From AM-1111 sp046302135 (GTDB taxonomy: Bacteria > Bacteroidota > Bacteroidia > B-17B0 > Aurantibacillaceae): a DNA stretch of 64,000 nucleotides. The notes under the pieces were generated by a model. That model saw only the letters and a list, made by a program, of their open reading frames with translations, was not told the DNA's origin and searched no databases. The stretch is from assembly GCA_046302135.1 (NCBI GenBank), contig JBKCIQ010000091.1, forward strand, positions 1-64,000, read 5' to 3'. This document shows positions 61,494 to 64,000 of this stretch, piece after piece (position 1 is the stretch's first letter; the number at the start of each line of letters is the position of its first letter). Made by a program: the position numbers and the translations under genes.

Positions 61494-64000
61494 TTGATAA
61501 AAAAGTCGTTATAAATATTCTCGCTTCTTGATGTTGGAATTTGAAGGCCGTTTGACACTCGCTTTACTTCACCGGTAAGATACTCTTGCAATTCGCTTAA
61601 AAATATTTTTCCGTCCTTATTGATATCGGCTATACGCTTTTTCATTCCATTCAAAAGACAATATGTAAAAATTCCGTTATTCCATTTTTCGCCTTCTATT
61701 GCATATTCAGCACCGCCCGCAGATGAAATCACTGTAACACCGTTGTTGTTTCTCAAGTCGGTGAAAATCATTTTTGAAAACTCAAGTGATTTTTTTAGTC
61801 CAACCGCGCCCTCTTTTGAAACAACGCCCCCCTTTATCGAACGAAATACAAGCTTGCCCTCGTTAATATAAGTTTCTTCAGATCTAATTACATCATCCTT
61901 GTCGAGTTCACCAGAATGACAGGCATCGATAAAAAAAACTTTAGAACGAGCGGGAATTTTTTCAATAGCATGGAGCAGACTGTCATATGAAATTCCTTTC
62001 TTCGAAGGAGAAATAAAGTTAACCTCTGTGGTGCTTAAAAAATAATTTAAGTTAGCATCCAGAATCCCGTGACCGGCAAAAAAAACTATTACATGATCAT
62101 CAACTGAGATGTTATTCAGTTTTTCAATAGCCGACATAACGGAGGCGCTTGTTACTTCTTCATTGATTATTGTTTTAGTATGAATTTTTTTGAATGCCCT
62201 GTTTTTTTTAAAAAAGGAAGCGACATCCAAAGCGTCTTTTCCTGCGTACTTTAAATCAAATTCTTTTTGGTTGAACTTTCCTGAGCCAATAGTAAGCACA
62301 TATAAATTGGGTTTTTCTGAGCTTGTCTGTTCAACGAAAAATCCTTCTTTGAACGAACTTATACCGAACGAATTTGTTGCAAAAATCTGAATAAAGTTGT
62401 TGCCTTGACTGAGTTGTATCGAAACAGAATCGGCAACTTGTTTTTTACCTTGATAATTTTTCTCCCTGTAACTGACTCCGTTAATGAGGACGTTTATTTT
62501 AGTTATCCCGCGCAAAGAGTCGGAAGCGCTGAAGGAAAGTAGATATTTTTTTTTGTTGGTGGATTTAATTTTTTCGGATTCAATTTTTAACTCCGGTATC
62601 GATTTAACATCGCTCTTAATATTATCTTCTCTCAGACCCAGCCATTTGATTCGTTTACTGTAAGCCAACTTAAAAAGTTGCAATTCCTGCTCGCCTGCAA
62701 AAGGCAGTCTTGACAACACTTTTTCTGGGCGGTTATAAATAATGTCAAATTGATCAAACGGGTACACACAAAGTCCTTTTCTAAATCCGACATTTTGAAC
62801 ACTTCCTTTTGAACTGTAATAGAAATTTTCCGGTGACAAATAGAGAAAATCTTTCTCATAACTCAATAATGTTACAATTTCTTTTCCGTCTTTTAGGGTC
62901 CATATTTTTAAAGACCCGTCTTCAGAGGAGGAATATAGTAGGTCGTTCTCTTCATCTATTCTCAAACAACTTATTTTGTCATCGTGTGCATTTACAACGC
63001 TGAATTTCAGGCGTATTTCATTTGCGCCCTCGTTTTTATACCACTCCAATGAGTTCAAGTTTGCTTTAATAAGAATCTCACCGGATTTTGTTGTTACGGC
63101 CTGGGGCTCTCCTCCTTTCAAACTGATTTTTTCATCAAAGACGCCGTATTTCCTTAATGGCTTTAATTCAATTTCATTTTTATATACCAACCATCTGCCG
63201 ATATATTCAGTCGGACGTTTGAAATATCCGTCTTCTACGGACCCATGCAGGATGGATAACTCGGTTATGGAATCACTCAACATACGAACATTTTTTACAT
63301 ATGTCATCTCATAAATAACCGGAGTCGGTATTTGTCCGATATTGATTTCATTGGTTTCTAAGTTCCAGTGTTGTAATTTACCGTTGCTGCTTACTATAGC
63401 CAGTTTTTTATTATCAGAACTTAGATTAAAAGTTGTGATGTTACCAGATGAATTTCTAAAGCAATGAATCGGGCGAAAGGATTGCATATCCCAAAGAATA
63501 ATTTCTTCGGAACTGCAGGTCGCAAAATATTTTTCATCCGGACTAACGGTAATATCATTGACTGTGGTCTCATGATGATTAATGAATTGTAATATTTTAC
63601 AATTTTTTGAGTTGTAAATTTTAATTTTCCCACCGTCATACCCAACTATTAAAAAATTTGGAGACACATCCGCAGATGAAATAATCTCGAATTGCGATTT
63701 CCTGCCTAATGTAAAAGGATGCCCATAAAGTTTTAGATTTATATCGGTGCTTATTTTTTTCACTTGAATTATTTCCTCATTAACATAGTATGACAAACCT
63801 TCTTTACAGTTTAACAAGAGTGTTTTGTGTTTCATTAAACTTATTATTTTTTTTTCGGGAGCTTTAAATGTTGGCAACGCAACAATCCCCTTTTCGGTAT
63901 TGGGTGTTGGGCTCGAAAAGCCACAATTTAAAATAGTATTAGAAATAAAAATGCTGTCACCATACGGCTGTGCAATAAAACCTATTGGTAGTGTGTGGCG
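61490..64000 (-). CDS. WD40-repeat protein with caspase-like domain and EF-hand-like motif (5' end outside window)
   Basis: The frame is open to the right edge, so the start is missing; a TTG at 63877 is internal (upstream codons read SPTPNTEKG). Beta-propeller WD40 repeats fill the N-terminal half (DVSPDEKYFATCSSEEIILWD-like, then LYSSSEDGSLKIWTL). The caspase (C14) domain follows: VLTIGSGKFN, catalytic His in FFAGHG (codon 62069-62071) and Cys in IDACHSGE (codon 61919-61921). C-terminal DINKDGKIFLSEL is an EF-hand-like loop. Bacterial metacaspase-like enzymes cut after Arg/Lys and may need Ca. First visible gene of an operon with a barrel and a lipoprotein. Confidence 0.9.
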   Translation of the reverse strand, partial: RHTLPIGFIAQPYGDSIFISNTILNCGFSSPTPNTEKGIVALPTFKAPEKKIISLMKHKTLLLNCKEGLSYYVNEEIIQVKKISTDINLKLYGHPFTLGRKSQFEIISSADVSPNFLIVGYDGGKIKIYNSKNCKILQFINHHETTVNDITVSPDEKYFATCSSEEIILWDMQSFRPIHCFRNSSGNITTFNLSSDNKKLAIVSSNGKLQHWNLETNEINIGQIPTPVIYEMTYVKNVRMLSDSITELSILHGSVEDGYFKRPTEYIGRWLVYKNEIELKPLRKYGVFDEKISLKGGEPQAVTTKSGEILIKANLNSLEWYKNEGANEIRLKFSVVNAHDDKISCLRIDEENDLLYSSSEDGSLKIWTLKDGKEIVTLLSYEKDFLYLSPENFYYSSKGSVQNVGFRKGLCVYPFDQFDIIYNRPEKVLSRLPFAGEQELQLFKLAYSKRIKWLGLREDNIKSDVKSIPELKIESEKIKSTNKKKYLLSFSASDSLRGITKINVLINGVSYREKNYQGKKQVADSVSIQLSQGNNFIQIFATNSFGISSFKEGFFVEQTSSEKPNLYVLTIGSGKFNQKEFDLKYAGKDALDVASFFKKNRAFKKIHTKTIINEEVTSASVMSAIEKLNNISVDDHVIVFFAGHGILDANLNYFLSTTEVNFISPSKKGISYDSLLHAIEKIPARSKVFFIDACHSGELDKDDVIRSEETYINEGKLVFRSIKGGVVSKEGAVGLKKSLEFSKMIFTDLRNNNGVTVISSAGGAEYAIEGEKWNNGIFTYCLLNGMKKRIADINKDGKIFLSELQEYLTGEVKRVSNGLQIPTSRSENIYNDFFIK

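Noticed and set aside
1..64000. tRNA or rRNA genes, IS elements, prophage
   Set aside because: No cloverleaf-like stretch with a TTCRANNC arm was seen between genes, and no transposase, integrase or phage structural gene was found.

Overview
The window is an A+T-rich (roughly two-thirds A+T by eye), gene-dense piece of a Bacteroidota chromosome. Support comes from several directions: type IX secretion (T9SS) sorting domains of type A (4817-8530) and type B (21927-24266), a PorP/SprF-type outer-membrane protein, DUF4271 and DUF5686 proteins, the etfB-etfA-bifunctional nuclease cluster, promoter boxes of the form TAnnTTTG, and the absence of Shine-Dalgarno sequences. A flavobacterium- or sphingobacterium-like member is likely; I cannot name a genus. 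TGA is used as a normal stop, so the standard bacterial code applies. Genes run off both ends of the window.

Layout. 0-13 kb: the 3' part of an alpha-2-macroglobulin gene, then accessory DNA with small secreted proteins of unknown function, a large repeat-rich T9SS protein, a small HTH regulator, and a trypsin-TPR gene broken by one in-frame TGA beside a G+C-rich palindromic element. 13-27 kb: housekeeping genes mnmG, purD, rng, a 29-residue mS38/bS22-like ribosomal protein, HU, mutY, gmk and rpiB, interrupted by a type B T9SS protein with eight repeats and its PorP/SprF partner. Two parS-like ParB sites flank the methyltransferase gene after mnmG, which suggests a position near the replication origin. 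27.5-32.6 kb: nadA, a MORN-type protein, a PAS histidine kinase and a LytTR response regulator in one operon. 32.5-38 kb, minus strand: DUF5777-like protein, DUF4271, HemD with a histone-like tail, rnpA with no ordinary start codon, and an S41 protease.

38-46 kb: a 1417-residue propeller/GAF/PAS/SpoIIE sensor phosphatase, followed closely by an exported YidD-like protein, two related GR-motif membrane proteins and a haem/copper lipoprotein. The last four genes overlap by 4 to about 50 bases and are the best candidate here for an undescribed envelope system. 46-57.9 kb: DUF5686 protein, hydrolase, LON-domain protein, bifunctional nuclease, electron-transfer flavoprotein, YkgJ-type protein, PLP dehydratase, RRM protein, desaturase, a VWD-domain protein and tatC. 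58-64 kb: a DUF47/PhoU-like protein next to a decayed T9SS tail, a degenerate receiver domain, and a translationally coupled operon of a WD40-caspase, a beta-barrel-like protein and a lipoprotein.

Common themes are envelope biogenesis and secretion (T9SS substrates, SprF, Tat, YidD-like, DUF5686, A2M), signalling (kinase/LytTR, SpoIIE, PAS, GAF) and central metabolism. Many operons show 4-base ATGA overlaps. Several monocistronic or first genes carry a TAnnTTTG box ending only 9-21 bases before the start codon, implying very short mRNA leaders.
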